This document shows, piece by piece, positions 37,560 to 47,344 of a DNA stretch of 64,000 nt. Positions within the stretch are counted from its first letter, which is position 1, and the number at the start of each line of letters is the position of its first letter. Below the pieces are notes generated by a model that was not told the DNA's origin, did no database searches, and saw only the letters and a program-made list of their open reading frames with translations. The stretch lies in the NCBI RefSeq assembly GCF_010728725.1, contig NZ_AP022606.1:3410001-3474000 (forward strand), written 5' to 3'. The position numbers and the translations under genes are program-made. This stretch comes from Mycobacterium branderi (lineage in GTDB: Bacteria > Actinomycetota > Actinomycetes > Mycobacteriales > Mycobacteriaceae).

Positions 37560-38192
37560 CTACCTCACGGGCTTCAGATATAAGGCGCCCCAAATGATTT
37601 GGGTCAACGCCTGCGCCAACTCGGCGTCGTATTCGCCGGGCGCGCCCGGAAGCTCCTGCTGGCAGGTCCGCTCGACCATCCACGTCAGCCCTTTGGCGGT
37701 AGTGGCTGCCGGCAGCGTGTGCCGGATGGAACCGTCCGCCTGGCCGTCCTCGATGACCCGGGTCACCCGCCCCGAAATCCGGTCGAGCTGATCGCGGTAG
37801 GCCGCGCCGACCAATGGGTCGTAGCCGGCCATTTCGTTCAACGCGACCAGTAGCGGTTGGTGACGCCGATAGGTGGCGATGATGCCGGTGATCGCGGCAC
37901 GGACGTCGTCGGGATCGCGCCGCGACGCCACGCTCCACCAGCGCTCGGCCGCATCGGCGAGATCGCCGAACACCTGGCCGGCGAGCCGGCGCACCAGATC
38001 ACCCTTGTCCTCGAAGTAGACGTAGAAGCTGGCGCGTGACATGCCGGCCTCGGTGGCCAGCCGGTCCACGGACAGTTCGGTGAAGCTGGCGCCGTCGCGC
38101 ATCAGCCGCTCCGTGGCTTCGAGCAACCGGCGCTCGATCTGCTCGCGCCGCTCCTGCCGCTTGACCTGCGGCTTGCGGGTTACCGAGGGCAT
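37560..38192 (-). CDS. TetR family transcriptional regulator
   Basis: 210 aa. Residues about 18-65 are a TetR HTH (ERLMRDGASFTELSV, then LATEAGMSRASFYVYFEDKGDL). The C-terminal ligand-binding part is not diagnostic. Divergent from a P450 gene with a perfect palindromic operator between, so it probably represses both itself and the P450. Start ATG 38192 lies 7 nt from a -10-like TATTCT (leaderless). Confidence 0.88.
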   Translation of the reverse strand: MPSVTRKPQVKRQERREQIERRLLEATERLMRDGASFTELSVDRLATEAGMSRASFYVYFEDKGDLVRRLAGQVFGDLADAAERWWSVASRRDPDDVRAAITGIIATYRRHQPLLVALNEMAGYDPLVGAAYRDQLDRISGRVTRVIEDGQADGSIRHTLPAATTAKGLTWMVERTCQQELPGAPGEYDAELAQALTQIIWGALYLKPVR

Positions 38193-38199
38193 GCATCAA

Positions 38200-38205
38200 A
38201 GAATA
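38200..38205 (-). promoter_or_regulatory. -10 box of the tetR gene
   Basis: TATTCT on the minus strand, 7 nt before ATG 38192, the spacing of a leaderless mycobacterial transcript. The operator at 38219-38235 covers the expected -35 region. Confidence 0.4.
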
Positions 38206-38214
38206 GCTGACATC

Positions 38215-38244
38215 TTGACTAGACACTATGTCTAGACCTATTGT
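38215..38244 (+). promoter_or_regulatory. Promoter of the P450 gene
   Basis: TTGACT (38215-38220) and TATTGT (38239-38244) are 18 bp apart. The -10 ends 7 nt before ATG 38252, which predicts a leaderless mRNA and decides that start over ATG 38228. Confidence 0.6.
38219..38235. promoter_or_regulatory. TetR operator palindrome
   Basis: CTAGACA-CTA-TGTCTAG, perfect 7-bp arms. It overlaps the -35 and spacer of the P450 promoter and the -35 region of the tetR promoter, so binding would block both. Confidence 0.65.
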
Positions 38245-38251
38245 CGCCGCT

Positions 38252-39496
38252 ATGACTGTCCGCACTTACGACCCGATCGACTTGTCCTCGCGCGCGTTCT
38301 GGTCGACGACTGCCGCGGACCGGGAACGCTCGTTTGCGGTCCTGCGAGCCGAACGACCGGTCAGCTGGCACCCGCCGGTCGAAGACGCCATGCTGAACGA
38401 CCCCGATGACCCCGGATTTTGGGCGGTCACGCGACACGCCGACATCGTCACCGTGAGCCGCACCAACGAGGTGTTCCTGTCCGGCAGGGGCGTGATGTTC
38501 GAGAATTACCCCGAAGAACTGCTCGAATCGACGCAGTCCTTCCTGGCCATGGACCCGCCACGGCACACCATGCTGCGCAAGCTGGCCACTGCCGCGTTCA
38601 CGCCACGGCAGGTCCGGCGGATCGAGGACTCCATCAAGGCCAACGCCAAGACCATCGTCGAAGAACTGAAGGCCGCCGGCAGCGGCGCCGATTTCGTCGA
38701 ACACTGCGCCAAGGAACTGCCGCTGCGCACGCTGTCGGACATGGTCGGCATTCCCGATTCCGAGCGCGAGCGGGTCGCACACGCCGCGGACGCCCTGGTA
38801 TCGACAAACGACCCCGTGTATCTCGACGGCCGTAACCCGTTGGAGGTCATGTTCGAAAACGTGACGTATCTGCATCAGGTCGCTGGCAGGTTGGCCGCAG
38901 AGCGACGTGACCATCCCGGCGACGACCTCTTCACCAGCCTGGTCAACGCCGAGGTCGACGGCGATCGCCTGACCGACGCCGACGTAGCCGCGTATTTTGT
39001 GTTGCTTGCCGTGGCCGGCAACGACACCACTCGCCAGACCACCAGCCATGCCCTGCGGGCGCTCACCGACTTTCCCGACCAACGAGCCTGGCTGCTGGAG
39101 GATTTCGACAACCGCATCGGCATGGCGGTCGAGGAGTTCATCCGGTTCGCGTCACCGGTGATGAACTTCCGGCGCACGGCCGCAACCGATTACGAGCTGG
39201 GCGGCCAGACCATCCGGGCCGGCGAGAAAGTCGCGATGTTCTATGCGTCCGGCAACTGGGACGACCGGGTTTTCGACCGCCCGGAGCGGTTCGATCTGAG
39301 TCGAGACCCCAACCCGCACGTCGGTTTCGGCGGCGGCGGACAGCACTACTGCCTCGGGACACACGTGGCGCGGGCGCAACTGCGTGCCATCTTCGGTGAG
39401 TTGCTAAGGCAGCTGCCCGATATCGAAGCCGGTGATCCCGAATACCTGGCGGGCAGCTTCATTCACGGCATCCGCAAGATGCCCTGCACGTTCTGA
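38252..39496 (+). CDS. Cytochrome P450
   Basis: 414 aa soluble bacterial P450. I-helix oxygen motif AGNDTTRQ, ExxR in EEFIRF, and the heme loop FGGGGQHYCLG with the Cys ligand are present. Needs ferredoxin and reductase, neither adjacent. The sequence resembles the CYP125/142/124 group of steroid or fatty-acid hydroxylases in the I-helix and heme loops, but I cannot assign a subfamily. Controlled by the divergent TetR. Its 3' end overlaps the convergent sirtuin gene by 38 bp. Confidence 0.9.
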   Translation: MTVRTYDPIDLSSRAFWSTTAADRERSFAVLRAERPVSWHPPVEDAMLNDPDDPGFWAVTRHADIVTVSRTNEVFLSGRGVMFENYPEELLESTQSFLAMDPPRHTMLRKLATAAFTPRQVRRIEDSIKANAKTIVEELKAAGSGADFVEHCAKELPLRTLSDMVGIPDSERERVAHAADALVSTNDPVYLDGRNPLEVMFENVTYLHQVAGRLAAERRDHPGDDLFTSLVNAEVDGDRLTDADVAAYFVLLAVAGNDTTRQTTSHALRALTDFPDQRAWLLEDFDNRIGMAVEEFIRFASPVMNFRRTAATDYELGGQTIRAGEKVAMFYASGNWDDRVFDRPERFDLSRDPNPHVGFGGGGQHYCLGTHVARAQLRAIFGELLRQLPDIEAGDPEYLAGSFIHGIRKMPCTF

Positions 39497-40307
39497 GCTC
39501 GTCGGCCAACAGGGTCAGCAACTCCGAGCAGCCGCCGTCGACCTTGACGGTGGCCAGCTCGTCGCCACGGGTAGGGCCGCGGTTGACGATCGCGATCGGC
39601 ATCCCGCGTGCGGCGGCGTGCCGCACAAACCGGTAGCCGGAATACACGGTCAGCGACGACCCAGCCACCAGCAAGGCATCGGCATCGTCGATCAACGAAT
39701 ATGCCTGTGCGACAAGGTCTTTGGGCACACTCTCACCGAAGTAGACGATGTCGGGCTTGAGCATCCCGCCGCAGGCCCGGCAGTCCAGGTAGCGGAACGA
39801 GGCGGTGTCGGCGACGACGGCGTCGGCGTCGGGAGCCACCGCCAGCCCGCCGACGGCCTCCGCTCGCTCGAGGAATCCGGGGTTGAGTGCCTCCAGCTTT
39901 TCGGCCAGCGCCGCACGCGACATCGTCAGCCCACACCGCAAACACACCACCTGCGCATAGCTGCCGTGCAGGTTCACTACCGTCCGGCTGCCGGCCTTGG
40001 TGTGCAGCAGGTCGACGTTCTGGGTGATCACACCCGCCACCACCCCGGCGCGCTCCAGCGCGGCCAGCGCGTGGTGCCCGGCGTTGGGCATCGTGTCGTG
40101 CATGTGTCGCCAGCCGACATGGTTGCGGGCCCAATACCGTTGCCGGAACAGCGGATCGGAGGTGAACTGGCGAATCGTCATGGGATTGCTGGGCGGCGAA
40201 TCCGGCCCGCGGTAGTCGGGGATCCCCGAGTCGGTGGATATCCCTGCGCCGGTCAGCACCGCCACCCGGCGACCGGCCAACGCGGCGACCAGCTCGGGGG
40301 ATTCCAC
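39459..40307 (-). CDS. Sirtuin, NAD-dependent protein deacetylase
   Basis: 282 aa Sir2 protein. NAD site GAGISTDSGIPDYRG, TQNVDLLHTKAG and catalytic His in NLHGS are present, with two zinc Cys pairs (CLRC, CRAC). It probably removes acyl groups from lysines at the cost of NAD; nadE and nadD nearby may be coincidence. The C-terminal Cys-rich end (CRASCGCRE) is unusual. Confidence 0.92.
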   Translation of the reverse strand: MESPELVAALAGRRVAVLTGAGISTDSGIPDYRGPDSPPSNPMTIRQFTSDPLFRQRYWARNHVGWRHMHDTMPNAGHHALAALERAGVVAGVITQNVDLLHTKAGSRTVVNLHGSYAQVVCLRCGLTMSRAALAEKLEALNPGFLERAEAVGGLAVAPDADAVVADTASFRYLDCRACGGMLKPDIVYFGESVPKDLVAQAYSLIDDADALLVAGSSLTVYSGYRFVRHAAARGMPIAIVNRGPTRGDELATVKVDGGCSELLTLLADELRTCRASCGCRE

Positions 40308-40317
40308 CCAATCGAGA

Positions 40318-40860
40318 TTAGCCGTCCAGACAGTCCGCCGCCGTGGTCAGCGCGGCTTCCATGTTGGCCTCCATCATCTTGCACGCCGCCGCGCCCAGCT
40401 CGGCGTCGATGTGGGCGACCGCATCGCGCGGCACTACGACCGGAAAGTGGCGCACATAGGCGTCCAGCGCGCTGTAGAGGATGCACTGTTCGGTGACCTG
40501 CCCGGTTAGGATCAACCGCTTGGTGTCCAGCCGGCCCAGCAGATACGCCAGCGGCGTGGAATAGAACACGCTGTGGCGCACCTTGGTCACCTGCCGGCTG
40601 CCCTCGGCCGGCACGATCGGCCGCACCAGATCCGGACGCGCGCCGTCGAGCGCCGAGCGGACGATGTCGGAAAACTCGGCGGTGAAATCGCCGTAGTTGT
40701 CGTTGACGTAGACCAGGTCGACATCGTCGCGCTCACGTGCGCGGCGGACTAGATCGGCCAGCGGATCGATGATTTCTTCGACATTGGGTATCAGTAGTTC
40801 GGCGTCGGAATGCTGGTAGTCGTTCAGCATGTCGACGACCAGCACAGCGGTGTCGCTCAT
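40318..40860 (-). CDS. Isochorismatase-like cysteine hydrolase
   Basis: 180 aa. The family triad is visible: Asp in VVDMLNDY, Lys in VTKVRHS and Cys in VTEQCILYSA. Relatives hydrolyse nicotinamide, ureidoacrylate or isochorismate. Lying 58 bp from the divergent nadE, a nicotinamide or NAD-salvage role is possible but unproved. ATG 40860 is chosen (MSDTAVLVVD); an upstream start is possible. Confidence 0.85.
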   Translation of the reverse strand: MSDTAVLVVDMLNDYQHSDAELLIPNVEEIIDPLADLVRRARERDDVDLVYVNDNYGDFTAEFSDIVRSALDGARPDLVRPIVPAEGSRQVTKVRHSVFYSTPLAYLLGRLDTKRLILTGQVTEQCILYSALDAYVRHFPVVVPRDAVAHIDAELGAAACKMMEANMEAALTTAADCLDG

Positions 40861-40918
40861 GATCAGTTGATACCCAATGGGCAACTATTGACACCGGCCG
40901 GGCGACAATGGGAAGACG

Positions 40919-42961
40919 ATGGACTTCTACAACGCCTACAGCCAGGGCTTCGTCCGGGTCGCCGCGTGCACACACCACACCACGATCGCCGACCCGGCGG
41001 CCAACGCCGCCGCGGTTCTGCGGATGGCCCGGGAATGCCACGACGACGGCGTCGCGCTGGCCGTCTTCCCGGAGCTGACACTGTCCGGCTACTCGATCGA
41101 GGACATCCTGCTGCAGGACGTGCTGCTCGACGCGGTCGAGGACGCGGTGGTCGACATCGTGGTGGCCTCCACCGACCTGTTGCCCGTGCTGGTGATCGGT
41201 GCGCCGCTGCGCTACCGGCACCGCATCTACAACACCGCCGTCGTCATCCACCGCGGCGCGGTTCTCGGCGTGGCGCCCAAGTCGTATCTGCCGACCTACC
41301 GCGAGTTCTACGAACGGCGCCAGATCGCGCCGGGCAACGACGAGCGCGGCATCATCCGGATCGGCGACATCCAGGCCCCGTTCGGGCCCGACTTGTTGTT
41401 CACTGCCTCGGACGTGCGCGATTTCGTGTTGCACGTCGAAATCTGCGAGGACATGTTCGTTCCGATTCCGCCGAGCGCAGAGGCGGCGCTGGCCGGTGCG
41501 ACGGTGTTGGCCAACCTTTCCGGCAGCCCGATCACGATCGGCCGCGCCGAGGACCGCTGCCTGCTGGCGCGTTCCGCATCGTCGCGCTGCCTGGCCGCAT
41601 ACGTCTACGCCGCCGCCGGGGAAGGGGAGTCGACCACCGACCTGGCCTGGGACGGCCAGACGATGATCTGGGAAAACGGGGTATCGCTGGCGATGTCGGA
41701 GCGCTTCCCCAAAGGGGAGCGACGCTCGGTGGCCGATGTCGACCTCGAATTGCTGCGCTCCGAACGGCTTCGGATGGGCACCTTCGACGACAACCGTCGC
41801 CACCACCGCGATCTGTCAGGGTCCTTCCGGCGCATCGACTTTCGGCTGGATCCGCCGGCCGGCGACATTGGCCTGCTGCGCGAGGTCCAGCGGTTCCCGT
41901 TCGTGCCGTCCGACCCGAACCGGCTGGAACAAGATTGCTACGAGGCCTACAACATCCAGGTCGCTGGGCTCGAGCAGCGGCTGCGCGCGCTGGACTACCC
42001 CAAGCTCGTCATCGGCATTTCCGGCGGATTGGACTCGACGCATGCGCTGATCGTCGCCGCCCATGCGATGGACCGCGAAAACCGGCCTCGCAGCGACATT
42101 CTGGCGTTCACGCTGCCGGGGTTCGCTACCGGCGAGCGCACCAAGAAGAACGCGATCAGGCTGTCGCGGGCGCTGGGCGTCACGTTCGAGGAAATCGACA
42201 TCAGCGACACCGCCAAGCTGATGCTGACCAACATGAATCACCCGTTCGCGCGCGGCGAAGAGGTCTACGACGTCACCTTCGAGAACGTCCAGGCCGGCCT
42301 GCGCACCGACTACCTGTTCCGGTTGGCCAATCAGCGGGGCGGCATCGTGCTGGGCACCGGCGACCTGTCCGAGCTGGCGCTGGGCTGGTCCACATACGGT
42401 GTCGGCGACCAGATGTCGCATTACAACATCAACGGCGGAGTGCCGAAAACGTTGATCCAGCACCTAATTCGGTGGGTGATCTCGTCGGGGCAATTCGACG
42501 AGGAGGTCTGCGACACCCTGCAGTCGGTGCTCGACACCGAGATCACCCCCGAACTGGTGCCGGCCGGCGAGGACGAGGAGATCCAGAGTAGCGAAGCAAA
42601 GGTCGGACCGTATGTGCTGCAAGACTTTTCACTATTCCAAGTCCTGCGCTTCGGTTTCCGGCCGTCGAAGATCGCATTTTTGGCCTGGCATGCGTGGAGC
42701 GACCCGGATCACGGCAGCTGGCCGGCCGGCTTCCCAGACGACAAGCGGCCGTCGTATTCGCTGAGCGAGATCCGGCACTGGCTGCAGGTCTTCGTGCAGC
42801 GCTTCTACTCGTTCAGCCAGTTCAAGCGCTCCGCACTTCCCAACGGGCCCAAGGTTTCTCACGGCGGATCGCTGTCCCCGCGGGGGGACTGGCGAGCACC
42901 GTCGGACATGTCCGCGCGCGCCTGGCTCGAGGAGATCGACCGCGACATCCCCGAGGAGTGA
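40919..42961 (+). CDS. nadE: Glutamine-dependent NAD+ synthetase
   Basis: 680 aa, last step of NAD synthesis. The N-terminal nitrilase-type glutaminase domain has triad Glu52, Lys121 and Cys176. The C-terminal synthetase domain has the PP-loop [11 protein letters not shown]. Length and residue numbers match the M. tuberculosis enzyme (Rv2438c), in which ammonia is channelled between the domains. Confidence 0.97.
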   Translation: MDFYNAYSQGFVRVAACTHHTTIADPAANAAAVLRMARECHDDGVALAVFPELTLSGYSIEDILLQDVLLDAVEDAVVDIVVASTDLLPVLVIGAPLRYRHRIYNTAVVIHRGAVLGVAPKSYLPTYREFYERRQIAPGNDERGIIRIGDIQAPFGPDLLFTASDVRDFVLHVEICEDMFVPIPPSAEAALAGATVLANLSGSPITIGRAEDRCLLARSASSRCLAAYVYAAAGEGESTTDLAWDGQTMIWENGVSLAMSERFPKGERRSVADVDLELLRSERLRMGTFDDNRRHHRDLSGSFRRIDFRLDPPAGDIGLLREVQRFPFVPSDPNRLEQDCYEAYNIQVAGLEQRLRALDYPKLVIGISGGLDSTHALIVAAHAMDRENRPRSDILAFTLPGFATGERTKKNAIRLSRALGVTFEEIDISDTAKLMLTNMNHPFARGEEVYDVTFENVQAGLRTDYLFRLANQRGGIVLGTGDLSELALGWSTYGVGDQMSHYNINGGVPKTLIQHLIRWVISSGQFDEEVCDTLQSVLDTEITPELVPAGEDEEIQSSEAKVGPYVLQDFSLFQVLRFGFRPSKIAFLAWHAWSDPDHGSWPAGFPDDKRPSYSLSEIRHWLQVFVQRFYSFSQFKRSALPNGPKVSHGGSLSPRGDWRAPSDMSARAWLEEIDRDIPEE

Positions 42962-42964
42962 CGG

Positions 42965-43357
42965 TCAGGGTCTCAGCTCGACGAATCCGGCTGCGCTGAA
43001 GTCACCGTCGAATGCGTAGGCATTGTGGACCTTTTTCTTACGCATCAGCGCGAAACTCGTCGCGTCGACGAACGAGTACTCTCGCTCGTCGTGTCGAGCC
43101 AGCCATAACCAGGCTTGCTCCTCCAGTTCTGCCGTGATGTGCTCGACCCGAACGATGGCGCTGTACCGGATCGCGGCCGCGGCCGCTGCGGCCCGATGAC
43201 CGCAACGCCGGTTGAGCAGCGTCCAGGTTTCGCCCAGGACATGATTCGATGTCACCACGACGGGAGGCCTGCTGGCCCAAAGTTCCTTGGCAATGTCATG
43301 TCGAGCGTCCGTCGCGTTGCCGAGCGCAGCCCAGAAGGACGTATCAACGAAGGTCAT
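42965..43357 (-). CDS. vapC: VapC-type PIN-domain toxin
   Basis: 130 aa ribonuclease toxin. Acidic residues of the PIN active site: Asp in FVDTSFW, Glu in LGETWTLL, Asp in FVDATSFALM and Asp in YAFDGDF. The start overlaps the antitoxin stop (ATGA), as usual for vapBC. It ends 4 bp from the nadE stop. Confidence 0.9.
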   Translation of the reverse strand: MTFVDTSFWAALGNATDARHDIAKELWASRPPVVVTSNHVLGETWTLLNRRCGHRAAAAAAAIRYSAIVRVEHITAELEEQAWLWLARHDEREYSFVDATSFALMRKKKVHNAYAFDGDFSAAGFVELRP

Positions 43358-43575
43358 TCGCGCGGCCCGTAGACGGCCTCATCAACTGATGCGGACAAGT
43401 CGGCACCGCTGTCGAATGATCCGATGAAGTCGTCGACTGGGTCTCGGTGGGGCTTGCGAAGGCGATCGGCCACGTACTCCCGGATGAGAGCTGCCTTCGA
43501 CTTGCGCCGCCGCCGGGCTTCAACTCCGAGCGCCTGGTCAACGTCCTCTTCGATATATATCTGCAGCCGCTTCAT
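43354..43575 (-). CDS. vapB: VapB-type antitoxin
   Basis: 73 aa ribbon-helix-helix protein: strand LQIYIEEDV, then helices ALGVEARRRRKSKAALIREYV. The acidic C-terminal part (GSFDSGADLSASVDEAVYG) should bind and mask VapC. Autorepression at the upstream palindrome is likely. Confidence 0.88.
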   Translation of the reverse strand: MKRLQIYIEEDVDQALGVEARRRRKSKAALIREYVADRLRKPHRDPVDDFIGSFDSGADLSASVDEAVYGPRE

Positions 43576-43581
43576 GGTTCA

Positions 43582-43614
43582 GTTATACGCCATATTGGCA
43601 GATGATGTATACAT
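43582..43614 (-). promoter_or_regulatory. vapBC promoter and palindromic operator
   Basis: TATAAC on the minus strand (43587-43582) lies 6 nt before the vapB ATG, suggesting a leaderless mRNA. The 10-bp palindrome ATGTATACAT (43605-43614) covers the -35 region. This stretch is AT-rich compared with its surroundings. Confidence 0.5.
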
Positions 43615-43702
43615 CGCAGTTTGCGGCCGTATGCCTCATATTCGCTCGTGATGCGGAAGCGAACAGCACACTCGATGGCCTGCGGTGAAACCGAACCGCT
43701 GA

Positions 43703-44311
43703 TTAACGATGGATCAACCCCACGCCGGCGATGAATCGGCCGACACTGGCCGTGTAGGCACGGCAGGCGTCACCGTGTTTGCTCAGGAGGTACGGTTCCT
43801 CGACGCGGCGGACCTGCAGCTCGATGGCGGCGACGAGTAACGCGAACCCGACGATCGCCACAAAATTGGGTGCCACCAGTGCGATCCCCGCCGCGAACGC
43901 CAGCATCGCGGTGTAGGTGGGATTGCGCACCCGGCCGAACACGCCGGTGCTCACCAGCGCGGTGGTCTCGCTGTCATCCACACCGATGCGCCACGAGTCA
44001 CCCATGTCGATTTGCGCCCAGACCAACAGCATGATGCCGACCACCGCCGCGACGATGCCGACGATGTGGATCCATGCCTCGTGCACAAAGGGCGTGACGA
44101 CACCGCATAGTTGCAGTACCGGTCCGGCCACCGCCACCACAAGGGCGGCGACGAAGCCCACGCCAGCGAGCCATTCCGTCGAACCAATCCGGCCACTGAT
44201 ACCGCGGAAGCCGGTCGAGCCGGTACGTCGTCGCTGTAACCAACTGCGCCAACCGAATCCGAGCAGACCAAACACGGCCCACAGTGTCAGCGCGACTGCC
44301 GCTTCGGTCAC
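43703..44311 (-). CDS. Isoprenylcysteine carboxyl methyltransferase family membrane protein
   Basis: 202 aa with about five membrane helices and the ICMT/PEMT-type C-terminal motif around GVFGRVRNPTYTAML and a conserved EEPYLLSKHGDACRAYTASVGRF. Bacterial members probably methylate lipids or small isoprenoids; substrate unknown. GTG 44311 overlaps the stop of the upstream enoyl-CoA hydratase gene (GTGA). Confidence 0.82.
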   Translation of the reverse strand: MTEAAVALTLWAVFGLLGFGWRSWLQRRRTGSTGFRGISGRIGSTEWLAGVGFVAALVVAVAGPVLQLCGVVTPFVHEAWIHIVGIVAAVVGIMLLVWAQIDMGDSWRIGVDDSETTALVSTGVFGRVRNPTYTAMLAFAAGIALVAPNFVAIVGFALLVAAIELQVRRVEEPYLLSKHGDACRAYTASVGRFIAGVGLIHR

Positions 44312-45135
44312 AACCGGCCGTCCACCCGCAGATCGGGATGCACCCAATTCGGCGACCGCCGTTCGCTGAACGCGAGGAAGCCCTCGACGGCCTCGGGTCC
44401 CTCGATGCTGGCCTCCATACCGATGCGGTCGTAGAGCCCGAGGTAGTTGTCCAGGCTTGCTTTGACGACCCGTCGCGCGCCGGGCGCGGTGCGGCACGCT
44501 TGGCCGAGAACCTCGCGCGCGGCGTCCATCAACTCGTCATGCGGCACCATCCGCGCGACCATGCCCCATTCGACGGCCTCCGCCGCAGACAGGGTCCGCC
44601 CAGTGAACATCAGGTCGCGGGTCCGCACCGGCCCGATGATGCGCGCCAGCATTTGGCTGTAATAGGTGTCGGCGATGCCGCGGTACAACTCCGGCACCCG
44701 AAACGTCGCCCGATCACTGACGACGGCGACGTCGCTGCACATCGCGATCTGCAGGCCGCCGCCCTGGCACAAGCCGTTGACCGCGGACACCACCGGCTTG
44801 GCCGATTTGCGCAGCGTGTCAAACGGTGTCACATCCAGCGACAGCGCCGAGCCCCACTGCATCCAGTTGTCGTCGCGGCCGCCTCCGCCCAGGTCGCCGC
44901 CCGGCGCGAACACGTCACCGGTTCCGGTGATGATCAGCCCGGCCAGGTCCGCGTCGGCGTTGACCCGGCTGACGGCGTAGCGGATGCCGAAATACATTGC
45001 CGGCGTCATGGCGTTGCGCGCCTCCGGCCGGTCAAGCGTGACGATCGCGAACGGGCCTTCGCGGGTGAATTTCAGGAACTTGGTGCCCAACCAATCGCCG
45101 TCGGGCGGGCGTGGGCTGCTGTCGGCGCTCGGCAT
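44308..45135 (-). CDS. Enoyl-CoA hydratase/isomerase family protein
   Basis: 275 aa crotonase fold. Oxyanion-hole segments are FAPGGDLGGGG (about residues 75-85) and GLCQGGGLQIAMCSD. It acts on acyl-CoA, probably in beta-oxidation, but not every crotonase is a hydratase. ATG 45135 is used; a TTG lies one codon upstream. Same strand and 14 bp downstream of rbsK. Confidence 0.88.
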   Translation of the reverse strand: MPSADSSPRPPDGDWLGTKFLKFTREGPFAIVTLDRPEARNAMTPAMYFGIRYAVSRVNADADLAGLIITGTGDVFAPGGDLGGGGRDDNWMQWGSALSLDVTPFDTLRKSAKPVVSAVNGLCQGGGLQIAMCSDVAVVSDRATFRVPELYRGIADTYYSQMLARIIGPVRTRDLMFTGRTLSAAEAVEWGMVARMVPHDELMDAAREVLGQACRTAPGARRVVKASLDNYLGLYDRIGMEASIEGPEAVEGFLAFSERRSPNWVHPDLRVDGRL

Positions 45136-45149
45136 CAAAGGACGATAAC

Positions 45150-46001
45150 TCAGTTACCGAAGGCCGCATCGTCGATGGCCTTGCTCAGCGGAGCGCACTC
45201 GCCGGCGCCGGGGACCAGCGTCGCCAGGGCACCCGCCGCGCAGGCCCGCCGCAGCGCGTAGTCGCGACCGGTCAGCCACCCGGCAGCCAGCACGCCGGCG
45301 AACACGTCGCCCGCGCCGGCAGTGTCGACCGCCTGCACCGCCGGCGCGGCAACCGTGAAGTCTCCGTCGGCCCCGGTGTAGGTTGCGCCGGCCGCGCCGC
45401 GGGTGATCACGCGATGCTCCACCGGCCAAACCCAGTGCTCGGCTTCGGTTTCGTTGACGATCAACACGTCGGTGAACTCAGCCAGCTCGTGCGGGTCACG
45501 GCCCGCGGGCGAGGCGTTGAGCATGACGATCGTGCCGGCTGCGCGTGCTTGCCGGGCGGCCGCCGCGGCGCTGGCTACCGGAATCTCCAACTGCAGCAAC
45601 AACACATCGCAATCGGTGATGATCGCACGGACCGCGGCCGAGTCGATCGTCAAGTCGCCGTTGGCGCCCGGCGCCACCACAATGGCGTTCTCGCCGACGG
45701 AATCCACCATGACGACCGCCGCCCCGCTGGGCCCGGGCACGCTGATCAGCCCTTCCGTACCCACGCCGTTGCAGGCCAGGTGGTTGCGCAGCCGCTCGGC
45801 GGCCGGGTCGTCTCCCACCGCACCGACGAACTGCACCCGAGCGCCGGCGCGGGCCGCCGCCACCGCCTGATTGGCGCCCTTGCCGCCGGGCGTGGTGCGC
45901 GCCGATGTCGCCAGCACCGTCTCACCAGGGCGCGGCAACGTCTCGACGTCGAACACGCTGTCCATATTCACGCTGCCCACCACGCAGACCCGTGCCGCCA
46001 C
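45150..46001 (-). CDS. rbsK: Ribokinase
   Basis: 283 aa PfkB family kinase. N-terminal [19 protein letters not shown], substrate loop [13 protein letters not shown], and catalytic [11 protein letters not shown] near the C terminus. Orthologue of Rv2436. GTG 46001 begins [14 protein letters not shown]; no ATG is available nearby. Divergent from proA. Confidence 0.92.
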   Translation of the reverse strand: MAARVCVVGSVNMDSVFDVETLPRPGETVLATSARTTPGGKGANQAVAAARAGARVQFVGAVGDDPAAERLRNHLACNGVGTEGLISVPGPSGAAVVMVDSVGENAIVVAPGANGDLTIDSAAVRAIITDCDVLLLQLEIPVASAAAAARQARAAGTIVMLNASPAGRDPHELAEFTDVLIVNETEAEHWVWPVEHRVITRGAAGATYTGADGDFTVAAPAVQAVDTAGAGDVFAGVLAAGWLTGRDYALRRACAAGALATLVPGAGECAPLSKAIDDAAFGN

Positions 46002-46086
46002 CCCGCCGACGTTATGGAGTCGCCCCGGGTTACACAACGAGTCAGCCGCCTCGTCGCAGTTCCTCGACGCCCGATACCCTGGGCTG

Positions 46087-47334
46087 ATGAGTGTGCACGC
46101 CCCGCCGCGGCCCGACCTGCGCCAAGAGGTGCACGACGCCGCGCGCCGGGCCCGGGTCGCCGCCCGGGTGCTGGCCACGCTGCCGACCGCGGCCAAGGAC
46201 CACGCGTTGCGCGCCGCCGCCGACGCGGTGGTGGCCCACGTCGACCAGATCCTTTCAGCCAACGCCGACGACCTGAACGCCGCCCGGGCCGCCGGCACGC
46301 CGGAGGCCATGCTGGACCGGCTGGCTTTGAACCCGGGGCGCGTCGACGGCATCGCCGACGGGTTACGCCAAGTCGCCGGCCTGCCCGACCCCGTGGGTGA
46401 GGTCCTGCGCGGCTACACCCTGCCCAATGGGTTGCAGCTGCGCCAGCAGCGGGTGCCGCTGGGCGTGGTCGGCATGGTTTACGAGGGCCGGCCCAACGTC
46501 ACCGTCGACGCGTTCGGTTTGGCGCTCAAATCCGGCAACGCCGCACTGCTGCGTGGCAGCTCGTCGGCCGCCAAGTCCAACGCGGCACTTGTCGATGTAC
46601 TGCGCGCCGCGCTGACCAGCGAGGACCTGCCGGCCGACGCGGTGCAGCTGCTTTCCGCCGAAGACCGCTCCACCGTCACCCATCTGATCCAGGCCCGCGG
46701 GCTTGTCGACGTGGTGATCCCGCGCGGGGGAGCCGGCCTGATCGACGCTGTAGTGCGTGACGCGCAGGTGCCGACAATCGAGACCGGTGTCGGCAACTGT
46801 CACGTCTACGTCGACGGAGCCGCCGACTTGGACGTCGCGGAAAAGGTGCTGCTGAACTCCAAGACCCGCCGGCCCAGCGTCTGCAATGCCGCCGAGACGC
46901 TGCTGGTCGACACGGCGATCGCCGGGCAGGCGCTGCCCCGGCTGGTCGGGGCGCTGCAGGACGCCGGGGTAACCGTGCACCTCGACGCCTCCGACGACGA
47001 GCTGCGGCGCGAGTTCCTATCGATGGACATCGCCGTGGCGGTAGTCGACGGCGTCGACGCGGCGATCGAGCACATCAACGAATACGGCACCGGCCACACC
47101 GAGTCGATTGTGACCACGAATATGGCTGCGGCGCAACGCTTTACCGAGCGAGTCGATGCGGCGGCGGTGATGGTGAACGCGTCGACGGCGTTCACCGACG
47201 GCGAGCAGTTCGGTTTCGGCGCCGAGATCGGCATCTCCACCCAGAAGCTGCACGCCCGCGGCCCGATGGGGCTGCCGGAATTGACCTCAACCAAGTGGAT
47301 CGTCTGGGGAGACGGCCACACCCGTGTTCCCTAG
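46087..47334 (+). CDS. proA: Gamma-glutamyl phosphate reductase
   Basis: 415 aa. Reduces glutamyl phosphate to the semialdehyde, second step of proline synthesis, using NADPH. The aldehyde dehydrogenase fold carries the catalytic Cys in [13 protein letters not shown] and the motif [15 protein letters not shown] 46087. Confidence 0.96.
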   Translation: MSVHAPPRPDLRQEVHDAARRARVAARVLATLPTAAKDHALRAAADAVVAHVDQILSANADDLNAARAAGTPEAMLDRLALNPGRVDGIADGLRQVAGLPDPVGEVLRGYTLPNGLQLRQQRVPLGVVGMVYEGRPNVTVDAFGLALKSGNAALLRGSSSAAKSNAALVDVLRAALTSEDLPADAVQLLSAEDRSTVTHLIQARGLVDVVIPRGGAGLIDAVVRDAQVPTIETGVGNCHVYVDGAADLDVAEKVLLNSKTRRPSVCNAAETLLVDTAIAGQALPRLVGALQDAGVTVHLDASDDELRREFLSMDIAVAVVDGVDAAIEHINEYGTGHTESIVTTNMAAAQRFTERVDAAAVMVNASTAFTDGEQFGFGAEIGISTQKLHARGPMGLPELTSTKWIVWGDGHTRVP

Positions 47335-47344
47335 GAGAATCCCT

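Noticed and set aside
38228..38251. ATG 38228 as start of the P450
   Set aside because: It lies inside the operator and upstream of the -10 box, without a ribosome site; ATG 38252 has the leaderless spacing.
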